From Nitrobacter hamburgensis X14 (GTDB taxonomy: Bacteria > Pseudomonadota > Alphaproteobacteria > Rhizobiales > Xanthobacteraceae), in contig NC_007964.1 of the NCBI RefSeq assembly GCF_000013885.1, forward strand, positions 1,164,001 to 1,228,000: a stretch of DNA of 64,000 nucleotides. Reading direction: 5' to 3'. Positions 54,055-63,441 of the stretch are shown here, one piece after another (the stretch's first letter is position 1; every line of letters begins with the position of its first letter). Made by a program: the position numbers and the translations under genes. The notes under the pieces were generated by a model. That model ran no database searches. It was not told the DNA's origin and saw only the letters and a program-made list of their open reading frames with translations.

Positions 54055-57000
54055 ATGAAGCGCTTCAATCTGTCCGCCTGGGCGGTGAGCCATCCGGCGC
54101 TGATTCTGTTCCTGATCGTCGCGCTCGGCGTCGCCGGCTTCTTCTCCTACGAGAAGCTGGGCCGGGCCGAAGATCCCTCTTTCACGGTCAAGGTGGTGAA
54201 CGTCTCGGTGATGTGGCCCGGCGCGACCGCGGAGGAAATGCAGACCCAGGTCGCCGATCCCATCGAGAAGAAGCTGCAGGAACTGCCGTATTTCGACAAG
54301 GTGCAGACCTATTCCAAGCCGGCTTTCACGGCGATGCAGGTGTCCTTCCTCGACTCCGCCCCGCCGAAGCAGGTGCCTTATCTGTTCTACCTGCTGCGCA
54401 AGAAGCTTGCCGATGCGCAGGGCAGCCTTCCGGCCGGAATCATCGGGCCGGTGGTCAACGACGAGTTCAGCGATGTCGATTCCATTCTTTATGCACTGAC
54501 TGGCAACGGCGCGGATTACGCGCAGTTGAAAAAGGTTGCCGAAGGTCTGCGCCAGCGGCTGTTGAGGGTGGACGGCGTCACCAAGGTCAACCTCTACGGC
54601 ATCCAGGACGAGCGCATCTACGTCGAGTTCTCCCACGCCAAGCTGGCCACGCTCGGCATCGCGCCACAGGCGATCTTCGATTCGCTTGCAAAACAGAATG
54701 CGGTAACGCCGGCCGGCACCGTCGAAACCTCGTCGCAGCGGGTGGCGTTGCGCGTTACCGGCGCTCTCGATGGCGCCGAGGCGGTGGCGGAGACGCCGGT
54801 CGAAAGCAACGGGCGTGTGTTCCGCCTCGGCGATATCGCGACCGTCACCCATGGCTTCGTCGATCCGCCGACATTCAAGGTACGGCAGGAGGGCAAGCCG
54901 GCGCTCGGCATCGGCGTCGTGACCGCGAAGGGCGCCAACATTCTCCAACTCGGCGAGGACGTCACTAGGGCCGCCGACGAGTTCATGCAGGCGGTGCCGC
55001 AGGGCATCAACATCGAGCGCATCGCCGATCAGCCGAAAGTGGTCGAGCACGCCGTCGGCGAGTTCGTGCATTCGTTCATCGAGGCGCTGGCGATCGTGCT
55101 ATTCGTCAGCTTTCTCGCATTGGGCTGGCGCACCGGCATCGTGGTGGCGCTGTCGGTGCCGCTGGTGCTCGGGATCGTCTTCATCGTCATGAATGCGATG
55201 TCGCTCGACCTTCACCGCATCACGCTCGGCGCCTTGATCATCGCGCTCGGCCTTCTGGTCGACGACGCCATCATCGCGGTCGAGATGATGGTGGTGAAGA
55301 TGGAGCAGGGCTGGGATCGCTTTCGCGCCGCGTCCTTTGCCTGGGAGTCCACCGCGTTTCCGATGCTGACCGGCACTTTGGTGACGGCAGCCGGCTTCCT
55401 GCCGATCGGCTTCGCCAATTCGGCCGTGGGCGAATACGCCGGCGGCATCTTCTGGATCGTGGCGATCGCGCTGGTCGCCTCCTGGTTCGTCGCGGTGATC
55501 TTCACGCCCTATATCGGCGTCAAGTTGCTGCCGACCATCAAAGTCGGCCACAACCACGATCCGCACGCGATCTACGAGACGCGGGTATATCGGGCCTTGC
55601 GCGCGGTGATCCAGTGGTGCGTCAACCACCGCATCAAGGTGGTGGCTGCGACCGCGGGCATCTTCGTCGTCGCCGTCGTGGGCTTCGGTCATGTCCAGCA
55701 GCAGTTCTTCCCGCTGTCGGAGCGGCCCGAACTGTTCCTGCAACTGCGGCTGCCGGAAGGTACGGCGTTCGGCGTCACCGAGAAGTCGGTGAAAGAGGCC
55801 GAAAAGCTCCTGAAGGACGATAACGATATCGCCACCTACACCGCTTATGTCGGCCAGGGTTCGCCGCGTTTCTGGCTCGGACTCAATCCGCAACTGCCGA
55901 ACGAATCCTTCGCCGAGATCGTGATCGTGGCGAAGAACGTCGAGGCCCGCGAGCGGATCAAGGCAAAGATCGAGAAAGCGGTCGATGACGGCGCGCTGAC
56001 CGAGGCGCGGGTCCGGGTCGATCGCTTCAACTTCGGTCCGCCGGTCGGCTTCCCCGTTCAATTCCGGGTGATCGGCCCCGATCCCAAGGTGGTGCGCGAC
56101 ATCGCCTACAAGGTGCGCGACGTCGTGCGCGCCAATCCGAATGTGAAGGATCCGAACCTCGACTGGAACGAACAGACGCCGTATCTCAAGCTCGTGGTCG
56201 ATCAGGATCGCGCCCGTGCGCTCGGTCTGACGCCGCAGGATGTCTCGCAGGCGCTCGCCATGCTGATCTCGGGCGTTCCGGTGACGACGGTGCGCGACGG
56301 CATCGAGAAGGTCGGCGTCGTCGCGCGTGCAATCCCGTCGGAGCGTCTCGACCTCGCCGGCGTCGGCGATCTCACCGTGACGTCGCGGGGCGGCGTGGCG
56401 GTGCCGCTGTCGCAGGTCGCGAAGATCGAATACGCCCACGAGGAGCCGATCCTGTGGCGGCGCAACCGCGACATGGCGATCACGGTGCGCGGCGACGTGG
56501 TGGACGGCGTGCAGGCGCCCGACGTCACCAACCAGATCTGGCCGAAATTGCAGGAGATTCGCGATCACCTGCAGCCGGCCTACCGGATCGAGGCAGGCGG
56601 TGCGTTCGAGGAGTCCGCCAAGGGCAACGCTTCGATCTTCGTGCTGTTTCCGGTCATGGTCATCGTGATGCTGACGCTGCTGATGATCCAGTTGCAGAGT
56701 TTTTCGCGGCTCGTGCTGGTGTTCATGACGGCACCGCTCGGTATCATTGGAGCTTCGCTCGGGCTCAATGTCGCGAACCAGCCGTTCGGCTTCGTGGCGC
56801 TGCTCGGCCTGATCGCGCTGGCCGGCATGATCATGCGCAACGCGGTCATTCTGGTGGATCAGATCGAGGCCGATGTCGCGCACGGCCTCACCCGCGGCGA
56901 GGCGATCGTCGAAGCGACGGTGCGCCGCGCGCGGCCGGTGGTGCTGACGGCGCTGGCCGCGATCCTTGCGATGATTCCGCTGTCGCGCTCGGCGTTCTGG

Positions 57001-57189
57001 GGCCCGATGGCGATCACCATCATGGGCGGGTTGTTCGTTGCGACCTTCCTGACCCTATTGTATCTGCCGGGTCTCTACGCGCTGTGGTTCAGGAAGAGCC
57101 TTAATGAGCGCGGCGGCGAGCCGGAGCAGGCCGAGCCCGTACCGTACGAGACGCAGCTCGCTTTTCCGCTTGCTCAGGCCGCGGAATAA
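54055..57189 (+). CDS. RND-family efflux pump, inner-membrane proton/drug antiporter
   Basis: 1044 residues, a full-length RND pump of the HAE1 drug-efflux type. Typical marks are VSVMWPGATAEEMQTQVADP in the first porter domain, IALGLLVDDAIIAVEMMVVK with the two proton-relay aspartates at about 403-404 (as in AcrB), and GLIALAGMIMRNAVILVDQI in the second half. Twelve transmembrane helices are expected, in two groups around residues 10-30/335-540 and 545-565/850-1030. It should trimerise in the inner membrane and export hydrophobic or cationic compounds. The substrate range is unknown. The stop is directly followed by the start of the TetR gene. Confidence 0.96.
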   Translation: MKRFNLSAWAVSHPALILFLIVALGVAGFFSYEKLGRAEDPSFTVKVVNVSVMWPGATAEEMQTQVADPIEKKLQELPYFDKVQTYSKPAFTAMQVSFLDSAPPKQVPYLFYLLRKKLADAQGSLPAGIIGPVVNDEFSDVDSILYALTGNGADYAQLKKVAEGLRQRLLRVDGVTKVNLYGIQDERIYVEFSHAKLATLGIAPQAIFDSLAKQNAVTPAGTVETSSQRVALRVTGALDGAEAVAETPVESNGRVFRLGDIATVTHGFVDPPTFKVRQEGKPALGIGVVTAKGANILQLGEDVTRAADEFMQAVPQGINIERIADQPKVVEHAVGEFVHSFIEALAIVLFVSFLALGWRTGIVVALSVPLVLGIVFIVMNAMSLDLHRITLGALIIALGLLVDDAIIAVEMMVVKMEQGWDRFRAASFAWESTAFPMLTGTLVTAAGFLPIGFANSAVGEYAGGIFWIVAIALVASWFVAVIFTPYIGVKLLPTIKVGHNHDPHAIYETRVYRALRAVIQWCVNHRIKVVAATAGIFVVAVVGFGHVQQQFFPLSERPELFLQLRLPEGTAFGVTEKSVKEAEKLLKDDNDIATYTAYVGQGSPRFWLGLNPQLPNESFAEIVIVAKNVEARERIKAKIEKAVDDGALTEARVRVDRFNFGPPVGFPVQFRVIGPDPKVVRDIAYKVRDVVRANPNVKDPNLDWNEQTPYLKLVVDQDRARALGLTPQDVSQALAMLISGVPVTTVRDGIEKVGVVARAIPSERLDLAGVGDLTVTSRGGVAVPLSQVAKIEYAHEEPILWRRNRDMAITVRGDVVDGVQAPDVTNQIWPKLQEIRDHLQPAYRIEAGGAFEESAKGNASIFVLFPVMVIVMLTLLMIQLQSFSRLVLVFMTAPLGIIGASLGLNVANQPFGFVALLGLIALAGMIMRNAVILVDQIEADVAHGLTRGEAIVEATVRRARPVVLTALAAILAMIPLSRSAFWGPMAITIMGGLFVATFLTLLYLPGLYALWFRKSLNERGGEPEQAEPVPYETQLAFPLAQAAE

Positions 57190-57819
57190 GTGAAGATTGG
57201 TTCTCTCATGGCGATGATCACAGACAACACCGAGGCTGATACGCGCCACCGGATTCTGGTGGTGGCGGAGAAACTGTTCCGCGAGATCGGCTATCAAAAG
57301 ACCACCGTCGCCGACATCGCGAAGGTGCTGCGGATGTCGCCCGCCAACGTCTATCGCTTCTTCGACTCGAAGAAGGCGATCCACCATGGCGTGGCACGGC
57401 GGCTGATGGGCGAGGTCGAGGACGCGGCGCAGGCGATCGGGGCCGCGCCCGGTCCGGCCGCACAGCGGTTGCGGGAATTGCTGTCGACGATCCATCACAT
57501 GAACAGCGAGCGCTATGTCGGCGATTCCAAGCTTCACGAGATGGTCGCCATTGCCATGGAAGAAGACTGGGATGTCTGCAAGGCGCATATGGAGGATATC
57601 GCCGCGACTATCGGCGAGGTGATCGCCCAGGGCGCGGCGAACGGCGAGTTCGAGGCGCCGGACGTACCGCTGGCGTCGCTGTGCACATGCACGGCGATGA
57701 TGCGTTTCTTCCATCCGCAGATGATCGCGCAATGCGTCGACAAGCCGGGGCCGACGCTCGATCAGATGATCGATTTCGTGCTTGCCGGCCTTGCGCCGCG
57801 CGGCGGGGGGCGCAAATAA
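57190..57819 (+). CDS. TetR-family repressor of the RND operon
   Basis: 209 residues. It starts at GTG 57190, the base after the pump stop; an internal ATG at 57208 or 57214 is an alternative. The helix-turn-helix is at about residues 18-70: TRHRILVVAEKLFREIGYQK, TTVADIAKVLRMSPANVYRF and FDSKKAIHHGVARRLMGE. The C-terminal effector-binding domain is helical. Being the third gene of the operon suggests it represses the operon it belongs to, through the near-palindrome at 52845-52868, and is induced by pump substrates. This is inferred from arrangement. Confidence 0.92.
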   Translation: MKIGSLMAMITDNTEADTRHRILVVAEKLFREIGYQKTTVADIAKVLRMSPANVYRFFDSKKAIHHGVARRLMGEVEDAAQAIGAAPGPAAQRLRELLSTIHHMNSERYVGDSKLHEMVAIAMEEDWDVCKAHMEDIAATIGEVIAQGAANGEFEAPDVPLASLCTCTAMMRFFHPQMIAQCVDKPGPTLDQMIDFVLAGLAPRGGGRK

Positions 57820-57901
57820 CAAAAACAATACGCGCAGAATATCAGGGGTGAACGGCGTGACCGGCAAGGATTTGCCCGCGGGAATGGCGCGCAGCACTCC
57901 A

Positions 57902-59416
57902 CTAGCGCGACCCGTTTGGCAAAATCTCAACGACGCTATAGGGCTTCCTCGCCAGATCAGCGCGGTCAATAAGCTGCAGGGTGGGAGCTTGACGAGCTAA
58001 AGCTTGCCGTTCTTCAGGAAGCAGCACTGCAATTGAGTCGGTTTGCAGCCGCGCCAAGTCGTCCAGTGTCATCGCGCGGATCCGGCTCGGGACGTAAACC
58101 AGCATATTGCGTTCAGTTGAGCTGCCGATCACATATAGCGGTCCCGGATGCTGCTGGATAACGGAGGAGATCGCGGTGCCTGCTATTCGACTCTCCTGAA
58201 AAAGATGCGGCCAGAAAGGCATCGCCACCCATCCTCGTACGAGCAGCGCGGAAAAGATCAGATAAGTCACAACCAGTGCTGACGCGATGACTTTGGGGTG
58301 GCTATGGCGCCAGCTCTCAAACATCAGTCCGCAAATGACCGCTAGTGTCATCGTCCCCGGCATCGCATAGCGCGCGGCCACTTTACCCGGCCAGAACAAG
58401 AGAACCAGGGTGCAAGCCACGGAGTAGAGGATCGCGGCAAGCAGCAGGTCGTTTCGGGTGTTGAGGTCGTTTCGAGTGTTTCGCCATCTGCGGACGGCGA
58501 TCAGAACTGCCGGTGCTATCAAAATGGATCCCGGCAAAAATTCGATAGCTAAACTCTTGACGAAATCCAGATGGCCCAGAATCGTGGCAAGGCCGTTGGT
58601 CGTATGCGACAGGCGTGAATGAGCTTCCCAGGTTTCCATATCGCTGGGGTGATAAATGATGGCATACCAGCCGCCGATGATCAGCCCCGAGCATAAGTTC
58701 GCGGCGATGAATGCTGGAATCTGATCACGCTGCTTCAGAAGGATGTAAGCGCCAACGCCGAGAGTAAAGTAAGCGACGGGCTGCGGTCCTTTGGTCAAGC
58801 CGGCAAGGGCGATCAAGATGCTCACGCAGAGCCATCGCCCAAACGTCATGCTCTTGTCGGCAGTTCCCTGCCACCAGACGCAAAAAGCTGCAAACAGCAA
58901 AGTCGCGAGAACGATGTCGGGCTCGGCATTGATGAACTTGGGTGCGACAACAGGCATGCTGATCCAGCACAGCGCGCCGAAAATAGCCGCACTCTTGCCG
59001 GTGACGGACCGGAGCAGGTTGTAGATCAGCAATGTCCCCGCAAGGAAGAAGCAAAGGTGCGGAATACGTAATGACCAAAGTGTGACACCGCCGGTTAACT
59101 CGCCAAAAAACGCCGTTATCCATGACAACAGAACGGGTCTTTCGACGAACCGCTCTCCGTAAACGAAGGGCGTGAGCCAATGGCCGTCCTCCACGGCACC
59201 GCGCGCAATGGCCAGAACCGTGCCTTCCTCCAGGTTCGAGGCGCGAATGATTGTGGCAGGGATCGCTTGAGCGAGGAACAGACCTATTACCCAGAGGACG
59301 GGCCAACGGGATTGCTCCAAACGCGAAAACCTGGAAAGCAACCATTCGCCTGGTCGGAAGAAAAGGCTCCAGTATCGCGTAATCGTAGACGGCTCGCCAG
59401 CGCTCGCTTGACTCAT
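57902..59416 (-). CDS. ArnT/PMT-like membrane glycosyltransferase (GT39/GT83 type)
   Basis: About 504 residues from ATG 59416; a longer frame to 59509 is less likely. Eleven to twelve transmembrane helices run through residues about 40-440. The N-terminal loop has RASNLEEGTVLAIARGAVED, the acidic motif, and a GHWLTPFVYGERFVERPVLL block like the PMT/ArnT family. KFINAEPDIVLATLLFAAFC follows, and a soluble C-terminal part covers the last roughly 90 residues. The enzyme transfers a sugar from a polyprenyl phosphate carrier to lipid A or another acceptor on the outer face of the inner membrane. A tandem 18-bp duplication (58446-58481) encodes a repeated NTRNDL. It is convergent with the TetR gene. 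Confidence 0.88.
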   Translation of the reverse strand: MSQASAGEPSTITRYWSLFFRPGEWLLSRFSRLEQSRWPVLWVIGLFLAQAIPATIIRASNLEEGTVLAIARGAVEDGHWLTPFVYGERFVERPVLLSWITAFFGELTGGVTLWSLRIPHLCFFLAGTLLIYNLLRSVTGKSAAIFGALCWISMPVVAPKFINAEPDIVLATLLFAAFCVWWQGTADKSMTFGRWLCVSILIALAGLTKGPQPVAYFTLGVGAYILLKQRDQIPAFIAANLCSGLIIGGWYAIIYHPSDMETWEAHSRLSHTTNGLATILGHLDFVKSLAIEFLPGSILIAPAVLIAVRRWRNTRNDLNTRNDLLLAAILYSVACTLVLLFWPGKVAARYAMPGTMTLAVICGLMFESWRHSHPKVIASALVVTYLIFSALLVRGWVAMPFWPHLFQESRIAGTAISSVIQQHPGPLYVIGSSTERNMLVYVPSRIRAMTLDDLARLQTDSIAVLLPEERQALARQAPTLQLIDRADLARKPYSVVEILPNGSR

Positions 59417-59880
59417 CGACGCCCCAAAAAAGTTAGCCGCGACGAAAAGCGTGCTATCAGGCACTTGGACGGGAGCACAAGCCCGGAATGCCCGGCCCGA
59501 CGCCAGCAATGTCAGTTACAGTCTGCCAATTGTCGTTCGAATTGAAGGACGGGGCTGGCTGAACTGCAAGGGCTGAATTGCAAGGCTCGGCATTCTTGGA
59601 AGCGCGCCATAAATGACAGGTATTGGCCACGCCACCTGCAAGGGCTACCCCCGAAGACGATCACATTTTCGCAAATCGCGTTTTCGGAACTCTTGCGCTA
59701 TCTTGTCGTTGTAGGCGGGGCTCCAGCCGCCCAATTCCGCTTAGTTTTCAATTAAGAAACATGAAATGAAACGCGGTTTTCCCTATTTTAAGGATATTTC
59801 CTTTATAGGTGTAAAGGCATTGCCTTTAGCAATCCCAACCGGACCGACCGTGCGGACTACCCGAACAAGAGGACATTGCG
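59417..59880 (+). other. Intergenic region ahead of the beta-oxidation operon
   Basis: About 460 bases between the divergent glycosyltransferase and acyl-CoA dehydrogenase genes. The right part, from about 59740, is AT-rich and contains two adjacent palindromes (described separately). The left part shows nothing I can support. Confidence 0.45.
59788..59828 (+). promoter_or_regulatory. Two adjacent palindromes, candidate operator of the fad operon
   Basis: TAAAGGCATTGCCTTTA (59812-59828) is a perfect palindrome around one base. Just before it, TTAAGGA and TCCTTTA (59788-59805) are inverse copies with one mismatch. Both share an AAGG/CCTT half-site, and they are about 24 bases centre to centre. 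They end 52 bases before the acyl-CoA dehydrogenase start, where a repressor would bind. The regulator is unknown. Confidence 0.5.
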
Positions 59881-62151
59881 ATGAGTTTTCGCCGTGACGT
59901 GATCTCCAAGCTGATCTTCTCCTGGGCGCGCCGCGTGCTGCCGTCGATGTCGGATACCGAGCGCGAGGCGCTGGAGGCCGGCGACGTCTGGTGGGACGCC
60001 GATCTGTTCACCGGCAATCCCGACTGGACGAAGCTGCTGGCGACCTCGCCGGCGACTTTGACCGCGGAGGAAGAGGCGTTCCTCAACGGCCCGGTGGACG
60101 AACTCTGCGCCATGCTCGACGACTGGAAGATCAATTGGGAATGGCGCGACCTGCCGCCCGAGGTCTGGAGTTTCATCAAGCAGAAAAAATTCTTCGGCAT
60201 GATCATTCCGACCGAGTACGGCGGACTCGGCTTCTCGCCCTATGCGCATTCGGAAGTGGTGCGCAAGATTTCGTCGCGCTCGCTGACCGCCGCAGTCACG
60301 GTGATGGTGCCGAATTCGCTCGGCCCCGGCGAATTGCTGATGCGCTTCGGCACCAGGGATCAGCAGGGAAAATGGCTGCCGCGCCTCGCCGACGGCCGCG
60401 ACGTTCCGTGCTTCGGCCTGACCAGTCCGGAAGCCGGCTCCGACGCCGCGGCGATGGTCGACAGCGGCATCATCTGCAAGGGCATGTTCGAGGGCCGCGA
60501 GGTGATCGGGCTCAGGCTCAACTGGCACAAGCGCTACATCACGCTCGGCCCGGTGGCGACGCTGCTCGGCCTCGCTTTCAAGGCCTACGATTCGGATCAT
60601 CTGGTCGGCTCGCAGGAGGACCTCGGCATCACCGTGGCGCTGATCCCGACCGATCTGCCGGGGGTGTCGATCGGCCGGCGCCATCTGCCGGCGATGCAGG
60701 TGTTCCAGAACGGTCCGAACTGGGGCAAGGACGTCTTCATCCCGCTCGACTACGTCATCGGTGGAAGGGAGCGTCTGGGTCAGGGCTGGAAGATGCTGAT
60801 GACGGCGCTGGCGGCCGGGCGCGGCATCTCGCTGCCCTCGTTGTCGGCGGCGGGCGCGGCCTTCGCGGCGCGCACCACCGGCGCCTATGCCCGCGTCCGC
60901 GAGCAGTTCGGCATTCCGATCGGCAAGTTCGAGGGCATCGAGGAGCCGTTGGCGCGGATCGCCGCAACCGCCTATCTGATCGACGCGGCGCGGCGGCTGA
61001 CCTGCGCCGCGCTCAACGAGGGCCACCATCCCGCCGTCATTTCCGGCATCATGAAGCTGCACGCCACCGAGCGCTTGCGCACCGTGATCGATGACGCCAT
61101 GGACATCCACGGCGGCAAGGCCGTGATCGACGGACCGCAAAACTACATCGGCAATCTCTATCGCGGGGTGCCGGTCTCGATCACGGTGGAAGGCGCCAAC
61201 ATTTTGACGCGCAACCTCATCATCTTCGGGCAGGGCGCGATCCGCGCGCATCCCTTTCTGCTGCAGGAGATGAATGCGCTCGGCGACGCCGACAAACTCC
61301 GGGGCCTCGATACCTTCGACAAGGCGTTCTGGGCTCATATCTCCCACAGCTTCACCACGCTGTTCCGCGCTTGGGGCCGAAGCTGGAGCGGCGGGGTGTT
61401 CGCGCCCGCGCCGGATGATGCGGGCGCGGTGACCGGCTTCTACCGTCAGCTCTCGCGCTATTCGTCGGCCTTCGCATTGTGCGCCGACATGGCGCTCCTG
61501 ACGCTCGGCGGCAAGCTGAAGCGCAAGGAGATGCTGTCGGCGCGGTTCGGCGATATTCTCTCCGAATTGTATCTGTTGTCGGCCGTCATCAAGCGCTGGC
61601 ACGACGATGGCCGTCAGGAGGTCGATCTCCCGATGGTCGAATGGTGCATGGCCACTGGCTTCCGCACCATCGAGCAGCGGTTTGCTGATATCCTGGCGAA
61701 CCTGCCGAACCGCTTCGTCGCGCTCATGCTCAAATTCATGATCCAGCCGCTGGGCGCGCAGGCGCGCGGGCCGAGCGACGCGGTCGTCCATGCCTGCGCG
61801 CAACTGGTGCTGGAGCCCTCTGTCGCGCGTGACCGCCTGACGTCGGGGCTCTCGCAGGTCGATGATGGCAGTAGCCCGGCGCTGCTGGAAAAGGCGTTTC
61901 TGCTGGTGACTGCCGCGGAGGACGTGTTCAGGCGGATGCGCGCGGCGCGACTGCACGACGCAGACGAGGCGGTGAAGCAGGGCGTCATCACCCAGGTCGA
62001 AGCCGAGCAATACAAGGCGGCGCACGAGGCGGTGGTCCGCGTCATCGAGGTCGACGACTTCGCGCCGGAGGCATTGTCCCCGATTTACAAGAAGCCCGCC
62101 GGCGTGCATCAGGTCGTGCAGGAGTTGAGTGAGACGAGGGCGGTAGGCTGA
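59881..62151 (+). CDS. fadE: Acyl-CoA dehydrogenase (FadE type)
   Basis: 756 residues, the long form found in proteobacterial FadE, with ATG and AGAGGA upstream. Residues about 85-480 form the acyl-CoA dehydrogenase core: FFGMIIPTEYGGLGFSPYAH, FGLTSPEAGSDAAAM, VFQNGPNWGKDVFIPLDYVI and VREQFGIPIGKFEGIEEPLA. A C-terminal roughly 250-residue extension follows (from about 490: FDKAFWAHISHSFTTLFRAW), as in the DUF1974 region of E. coli FadE. It oxidises acyl-CoA to trans-2-enoyl-CoA, passing electrons to electron-transfer flavoprotein. The stop overlaps the thiolase start by one base, so the genes are co-translated. Confidence 0.94.
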   Translation: MSFRRDVISKLIFSWARRVLPSMSDTEREALEAGDVWWDADLFTGNPDWTKLLATSPATLTAEEEAFLNGPVDELCAMLDDWKINWEWRDLPPEVWSFIKQKKFFGMIIPTEYGGLGFSPYAHSEVVRKISSRSLTAAVTVMVPNSLGPGELLMRFGTRDQQGKWLPRLADGRDVPCFGLTSPEAGSDAAAMVDSGIICKGMFEGREVIGLRLNWHKRYITLGPVATLLGLAFKAYDSDHLVGSQEDLGITVALIPTDLPGVSIGRRHLPAMQVFQNGPNWGKDVFIPLDYVIGGRERLGQGWKMLMTALAAGRGISLPSLSAAGAAFAARTTGAYARVREQFGIPIGKFEGIEEPLARIAATAYLIDAARRLTCAALNEGHHPAVISGIMKLHATERLRTVIDDAMDIHGGKAVIDGPQNYIGNLYRGVPVSITVEGANILTRNLIIFGQGAIRAHPFLLQEMNALGDADKLRGLDTFDKAFWAHISHSFTTLFRAWGRSWSGGVFAPAPDDAGAVTGFYRQLSRYSSAFALCADMALLTLGGKLKRKEMLSARFGDILSELYLLSAVIKRWHDDGRQEVDLPMVEWCMATGFRTIEQRFADILANLPNRFVALMLKFMIQPLGAQARGPSDAVVHACAQLVLEPSVARDRLTSGLSQVDDGSSPALLEKAFLLVTAAEDVFRRMRAARLHDADEAVKQGVITQVEAEQYKAAHEAVVRVIEVDDFAPEALSPIYKKPAGVHQVVQELSETRAVG

Positions 62152-63434
62152 TGGTGCGTCCGGTCTATATTATCGACGGCAGCCGAACCCCCTTCCTGAA
62201 AGCGCGCAGCGGACCGGGGCCGTTCACGCCGGTCGATCTGGCGGTGCAATGCGGACGGCCGTTGCTGGCGCGGCAGCCGTTCGCGCCCGACGCGTTCGAT
62301 CAGGTCATCCTCGGCTGCGTCAACGTCATCGCCGACGAGATGAACCCGGCCCGCGTCGCCGCGCTGCGGCTCGGCATGGGCGAGGCGATGGTGGCGTTCA
62401 CGGTGCAGATCAACTGCGGCTCGGGCATGCAGTCGATGGACACCGGCTACCGCTATATCCGCGACGGCAACGCCAACCTGATCCTGACGGGCGGCGCGGA
62501 GGCGTTGAGCCATGCGCCGCTGGTGTGGCCGCAGCAGGGCGTGCGCTGGTTCGCAGGCGTCGCCGGCGCCAAGGGCATCGTTGCGAAAATCAAGGCGATC
62601 GCGAAAGCGCGGCCGCCCTATTTCAAGCCGATCATCGGGCTTGAGCGCGGGCTGACCGATCCGATCACCGAACTCAACATGGGCCAGACCGCCGAGGTGG
62701 TCGGCCACCTTTTCGGCATCACCCGCGAACAGTCCGACGCCTACGCGGTCGAAAGCCACAAGCGGCTTGCGAAGGCGCAGGCCGAAGGCTGGCTCAAGGG
62801 CGAACTGGAAACCGCGTTCGCGCGCGACGGCAAATTCTACGATCACGACGACGGCGTGCGCCCTGAGTCCTCGATGGAGACGCTGGCGAAGCTGAAGCCG
62901 GTGTTCGAGCGGCCGTGGGGCCAGGTCACCGCCGGCAATTCGTCGCAGATCACCGACGGCGCCTGCTGGACCATTCTCGCATCGGAGGATGCCGTCATCA
63001 AACACGGTCTCAAGCCGAAGGCGATGATCATCGACAGCCAGTGGTCGGCGCTCGATCCCTCGATCATGGGGCTCGGTCCGACGTTGTCAGTGACCGAGCT
63101 GTTGAAGCGCAACAAGCTATCGCTCCACGACATCGAGACCTGGGAGCTCAACGAAGCCTTCGCCACGCAGGTGCTCGGTTGCCTCGCCGCGTGGAAGGAC
63201 GAGAAATTCTGCCGCGAGGTGCTCGGCCTCGACGGTGCGGCCGGCACGATCGACCGCGCCAGACTCAACGTCGATGGCGGCGCGGTCAGCCTCGGTCATC
63301 CCGTTGGTACTTCGGGAAACCGCATCGTGCTGCATCTCGTCAACGCCATGAAGCGGCTCTGCACCAGGCGCGGTATCGCCAGTGAATGCATCGGCGGCGG
63401 GCAGGGCGGTGCCATGCTGATCGAGATGGTGTGA
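62151..63434 (+). CDS. Acetyl-CoA acyltransferase (beta-ketothiolase, FadA/FadI-like)
   Basis: 427 residues. INCGSGMQSMDTGY near residue 88 holds the nucleophilic Cys, GGAVSLGHPVGTSGNRIV the active-site His, and ECIGGGQGGAMLIE the second Cys/Gly loop. It splits 3-ketoacyl-CoA with CoA to give acetyl-CoA and a shortened acyl-CoA, the last step of beta-oxidation. The length (427) is close to the FadI type. The start ATG overlaps the fadE stop by one base, and the next gene begins eight bases after its stop, so all three form one operon. Confidence 0.94.
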   Translation: MVRPVYIIDGSRTPFLKARSGPGPFTPVDLAVQCGRPLLARQPFAPDAFDQVILGCVNVIADEMNPARVAALRLGMGEAMVAFTVQINCGSGMQSMDTGYRYIRDGNANLILTGGAEALSHAPLVWPQQGVRWFAGVAGAKGIVAKIKAIAKARPPYFKPIIGLERGLTDPITELNMGQTAEVVGHLFGITREQSDAYAVESHKRLAKAQAEGWLKGELETAFARDGKFYDHDDGVRPESSMETLAKLKPVFERPWGQVTAGNSSQITDGACWTILASEDAVIKHGLKPKAMIIDSQWSALDPSIMGLGPTLSVTELLKRNKLSLHDIETWELNEAFATQVLGCLAAWKDEKFCREVLGLDGAAGTIDRARLNVDGGAVSLGHPVGTSGNRIVLHLVNAMKRLCTRRGIASECIGGGQGGAMLIEMV

Positions 63435-63441
63435 GGACGTC

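Noticed and set aside
55099..56883. 594-codon minus-strand frame over the RND pump
   Set aside because: It is rich in Asp, His and Arg, as expected for the antisense of a GC-rich gene. The plus strand encodes a full RND pump.
59857..62109. 750-codon minus-strand frame over the acyl-CoA dehydrogenase
   Set aside because: Antisense shadow of a gene with complete family motifs.
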